A stretch of 6,918 nucleotides of DNA, taken from NCBI GenBank assembly GCA_900759435.1, contig CAAEVD010000054.1:1-6918 (forward strand), in the 5' to 3' direction. Below the pieces are notes generated by a model. The model worked only from the letters and a program-made list of their open reading frames with translations. It ran no database searches and had not been told where the DNA came from. Each line of letters begins with the position of its first letter. Within the stretch, counting starts at the first letter, position 1. Shown in pieces: positions 4,688 through 6,918 of this stretch. Both the position numbers and the translations under genes were made by a program. This stretch comes from an uncultured Collinsella sp. (GTDB lineage: Bacteria; Actinomycetota; Coriobacteriia; Coriobacteriales; Coriobacteriaceae).

Positions 4688-6805
4688 ATGGCATCTGCTG
4701 TGAAGCGTGGCGGTCGCGCCGTGGTGACCACATGCGGGGGATGCTATGCCGATTGCGCCTTTGCGGCCCATGTTAAGGATGGGCGTGTGGTGGCCGAGTT
4801 GCCGGTGCCGGGACATCTGTGCGCGGCGCGTGCCCTGTGCGCCCGCGGACGGCATCGCCTGGCAATGCCGTTTGACGAGCGCGATCGCATTGTGCATCCC
4901 ATGCGCCGACGAACTGATGGCTCGGGGTTCGATGTGATTTCGTGGGACGAGGCGTTCGCGCAGATTGCAGCGCGCCTTGGGGGGATTGTCGACGGGCATG
5001 GTCCGCGTGCGCTGGGCATGACGCTCGGCGTGCCCTCGTTCGACCGCTACTGGGCCTATCGCTTTATGCATGCGCTGGGTTCGCCCAACGTGTACGGTGC
5101 CGACGGCGCCTGCGAGGTGAGCCGCCTGACCGGCTGGGAGCACAGCCTGGGCTACAGCCCGGCGTCCGACCTGGCCCACACCGATTGCATCATGTACCTG
5201 GGGCGCTCCATTGTCGATTCGTCGACGATGGGGGCCGTTGACGCGCTCAACGATGCACGCCGGCGCGGGGCGAAGATTATCGTGGTTGACCCCCGGCGCA
5301 GCGGCTCGGCCGCGCTTGCCGATCGCTGGCTCCGCGTGCGCCCGGGCTGTGACTTGGCACTGCTGTTGGGTATTGCCCACGTGTTGATTGCCGAGGGCCT
5401 GTACGATCACGAGTTCGTGACCCGCTATACCACGGGTTTTGACGAGCTGGCGCAGGCGGCCAGCGCTTGGACGCCCGAGTGGGCCGAGTCGATGTGCGAC
5501 GTGCCGGCCGCAGAGATTGTCGCCACGGCGCGCGATCTCGCTGCCGCCGCGCCTGCCGCCGTGGTGGATGCGGGCTTTCATGGTGGCATCGGTATCGCGT
5601 ATGCCAATAGCACCCAGACCGCGCGCGCTATCTGCTTGGTCGATGTGCTGCTGGGCTGCATCGGACACGCGGGCGGCGCGCTCAATCCACCTACACCGCT
5701 TGTGCTGGGCGACCTCGATCCCGCACGCTTTGCGACGCCGCCGGTACCGTGCGGGCCCAAGCTGGGGTCCGAGCGTTATCCACTGGTCGATCCGGTGCGC
5801 GGCCTGTGCACGACCATCGGTCAGTCGATTCTTGCCGGCGATTTGCGTGGGCTCATCGTCTATGCCAGTAACCCCGGTGCGGGCTATGGCAATGCGCAGG
5901 CTTGGTTGAGTATTTTGCAGCAGCTCGACTTGCTCGTGACGATTGATATTCGCTGGTCCGAGACGGCGCGTGCTTCTGACTTCGTGCTGCCTGACGTGAC
6001 GTATCTGGAGGCCGACCGCGGTGTGGGTACGGTCGTGGGCGCCAACGATTCGCGCGTGTTCTACCGCAACGCCGTGCTGCCTGTGCAGCATGACGACACG
6101 CGTCCCGGTCGGGAGATTTTTACCGGTCTGGCGCAGGCGTGTGGTGTGGGCGAGTACTTCGACTTTACGTCTGACGATCTGGCGGCTGCCCAGGTGGCGC
6201 CTTTTGGGATCAATCTGGACGAGCTCAAGGAGCGCGGCTGGGCCGACACGGGTGTAGCGTTGTCGTCGCGTACGGGCGAGCCGGCGATTCCCTTGGATGG
6301 CGGTAAAATTGCGCTGGCAAGCGACGTGTGGGAACGAGCCGGCCTGGGTCGAATACCCAACTGGATCGCTCCCATGGTGGAGCCCGACTCGGGGATGTTT
6401 CGCCTCATTAGCGGCAACCGTCCCTTTGAGTCGCATACCTCGCGCAGACTCGCGGCGGCCGGTGCCGCCGAGATGGGGTCGGACTTGGACGCTGTGCAGA
6501 TGAACGCCGATGTCGCCGCTCGCATGGGTATCGCCGATGGCGAGGTCGTCGAGCTTGTGAGCGACATGGGCCGCGACCGCGTGCGCGTGGAGACGACGCC
6601 GTATCTGCATCCGGCGTGCATCTTCACCTCGGCCGCTCCCGGCGGGCGTTCGTTTGGCGCCGATGCCGGTGGCGTTCAAGCCTTGGGCGTGGGCCCGCTC
6701 GACCATACGCCGTTGCGTTGGGACCCGTTAACGGGCGCCGCACTCACCCAGGAAAACGCCGTTCGCGTGGAAAAGATTGTCGCGCGCGAGGATAATAGCG
6801 ATTGA
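4688..6805 (+). CDS. Cytoplasmic molybdopterin-dependent oxidoreductase, DMSO reductase superfamily, substrate unknown
   Basis: A 705-residue molybdoenzyme catalytic subunit. The N-terminus has a [4Fe-4S] motif CGGCYADC (Cys16, 19, 23) with the fourth ligand probably Cys51 in LCARGR (CX2CX3CX27C), then the family's DRIVHPMRRR and ISWDEAF. Molybdopterin-binding regions follow: GAKIIVVDPRRSG near 195-207, NSTQTARA near 307-314, GHAGGALNPP near 326-335, and YASNPGAGY near 392-400. The C-terminal dinucleotide-binding domain starts near FRLISGNRPFESH (571) and ends with AAPGG near 650. The probable molybdenum ligand is Cys142 in GACEVSR. This Cys-Glu-x-Ser-Arg context resembles polysulfide/thiosulfate reductase-type enzymes, not the Cys/Sec-His of formate dehydrogenases. 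No twin-arginine signal precedes the first cluster Cys, so it should stay in the cytoplasm. It is cut off from the hydrogenase operon by a terminator, and a truncated gene lies 76 bases downstream. The family call is firm; the substrate is not known. Confidence 0.9.
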   Translation: MASAVKRGGRAVVTTCGGCYADCAFAAHVKDGRVVAELPVPGHLCAARALCARGRHRLAMPFDERDRIVHPMRRRTDGSGFDVISWDEAFAQIAARLGGIVDGHGPRALGMTLGVPSFDRYWAYRFMHALGSPNVYGADGACEVSRLTGWEHSLGYSPASDLAHTDCIMYLGRSIVDSSTMGAVDALNDARRRGAKIIVVDPRRSGSAALADRWLRVRPGCDLALLLGIAHVLIAEGLYDHEFVTRYTTGFDELAQAASAWTPEWAESMCDVPAAEIVATARDLAAAAPAAVVDAGFHGGIGIAYANSTQTARAICLVDVLLGCIGHAGGALNPPTPLVLGDLDPARFATPPVPCGPKLGSERYPLVDPVRGLCTTIGQSILAGDLRGLIVYASNPGAGYGNAQAWLSILQQLDLLVTIDIRWSETARASDFVLPDVTYLEADRGVGTVVGANDSRVFYRNAVLPVQHDDTRPGREIFTGLAQACGVGEYFDFTSDDLAAAQVAPFGINLDELKERGWADTGVALSSRTGEPAIPLDGGKIALASDVWERAGLGRIPNWIAPMVEPDSGMFRLISGNRPFESHTSRRLAAAGAAEMGSDLDAVQMNADVAARMGIADGEVVELVSDMGRDRVRVETTPYLHPACIFTSAAPGGRSFGADAGGVQALGVGPLDHTPLRWDPLTGAALTQENAVRVEKIVAREDNSD

Positions 6806-6835
6806 TTGACTCAGCCGATCGAGTTGGCTGATAGT
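6806..6835 (+). promoter_or_regulatory. Possible weak promoter before the right-edge gene
   Basis: TTGACT at 6806-6811 and GATAGT at 6830-6835 (4 of 6 matches to TATAAT) are 18 bases apart. The match is modest and the spacer is mostly occupied by an inverted repeat, so this could be chance. Confidence 0.25.
6811..6831. repeat. Short inverted repeat between the molybdoenzyme and the next gene
   Basis: TCAGCCGA (6811-6818) pairs with TTGGCTGA (6824-6831), 8 pairs including one G-T, around a 5-base loop. No T-tract follows, so it is a poor terminator. It could be a regulatory element or a weak terminator remnant. Confidence 0.4.
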
Positions 6836-6839
6836 TTGA

Positions 6840-6849
6840 CGTTCGAACG
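6840..6849. repeat. Perfect 10-base palindrome CGTTCGAACG
   Basis: A perfect palindrome 32 bases before the next start codon, in a position where a repressor or activator could bind. A 10-base palindrome in a gap this short has a several-percent chance of arising at random, and I match it to no known regulator. Confidence 0.3.
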
Positions 6850-6881
6850 ATTGATTCACCTTTGGTTTTGAAAGGCCGCAC

Positions 6882-6918
6882 ATGAGCGATAGCCAGAACA
6901 TGTCCGATGAGGTGCGCG
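6882..6918 (+). CDS. Start of an unidentified gene, cut off by the right edge
   Basis: ATG at 6882 is preceded by GAAAGG at 6870-6875 with 6-base spacing, a good ribosome binding site. Only 12 codons are visible, reading MSDSQNMSDEVR, which is polar and not diagnostic. An in-frame ATG at 6900 is a weaker alternative. A position directly after a molybdoenzyme catalytic subunit often belongs to a ferredoxin-like electron-transfer partner or a cofactor/assembly protein, but nothing visible here shows that. Confidence 0.6.
   Translation, partial: MSDSQNMSDEVR

Noticed and set aside
3681..4733. Open - strand frame of 350 codons opposite focA and the terminator
   Set aside because: It spans the focA gene, the terminator and the start of the next gene, is His/Gln/Gly-rich, and shows no domain; it is a composition artefact.
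4541..6706. Very long open frame on the - strand (721 codons) opposite the molybdoenzyme
   Set aside because: Strong GC3 bias on the coding strand leaves few antisense stops. The translation has no family motif, and the + strand gene is unambiguous.
6840..6849. CGTTCGAACG as a LexA/SOS box or an FhlA site
   Set aside because: Gram-positive LexA boxes read GAAC-N4-GTTC, the reverse arrangement, and the recalled FhlA consensus CATTTCGTACGAAATG does not match beyond the central symmetry.
1..6918. CRISPR array, tRNA, rRNA, transposase or phage genes
   Set aside because: No direct-repeat array, no recognisable RNA gene, and no mobile-element protein is visible; genes fill nearly the whole window on one strand.

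Overview
The window carries the distal end of a formate hydrogenlyase (FHL)-type operon. In order it encodes the 3' part of the [NiFe]-hydrogenase large subunit HycE, the polyferredoxin HycF, the small subunit HycG, the assembly protein HycH, the maturation endopeptidase HycI, and a FocA-type formate channel. All six lie on the + strand. The first five are separated by 2 bases or less or overlap, and the formate channel follows after 39 bases. A GC-rich hairpin with a short T-tract closes the unit. The gene order hycE-F-G-H-I matches Escherichia coli, and recalled similarity to the E. coli proteins runs along each whole protein. The E. coli operon does not carry the formate channel next to hycI, so this is a modified arrangement.

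Beyond the terminator is a separate gene for a 705-residue molybdopterin oxidoreductase with an N-terminal [4Fe-4S] motif and a predicted Cys ligand to molybdenum. The residue after that Cys is Glu, not the His of formate dehydrogenases. It has no Tat signal and looks cytoplasmic. It resembles the polysulfide/thiosulfate-reductase branch of the DMSO reductase superfamily more than FdhF, so its substrate is open. After a 76-base gap holding two small inverted repeats, a further gene starts and runs off the right edge with only 12 codons visible.

The DNA is GC-rich with strong GC3 bias, compact, and uses purine-rich Shine-Dalgarno sites. A fermentative, formate-metabolising anaerobe with an FHL-like complex and Actinobacteria-like base composition suggests a gut Coriobacteriia member, perhaps Collinsella. 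That placement is inference; there is no rRNA or other marker here.

Expected working of the system: FocA moves formate across the membrane. A formate dehydrogenase encoded outside this window would oxidise it. Electrons would pass through HycF and related ferredoxins to the HycG iron-sulfur cluster and then the HycE [NiFe] site, where protons become H2. HycH and HycI mature HycE. The membrane subunits (HycC/HycD type) and a HycB-type ferredoxin are expected upstream but are not visible. I see no clearly new system. The points most worth checking are the unassigned cytoplasmic molybdoenzyme, the formate channel within the hydrogenase operon, and the lengthened tails of HycF and HycH.
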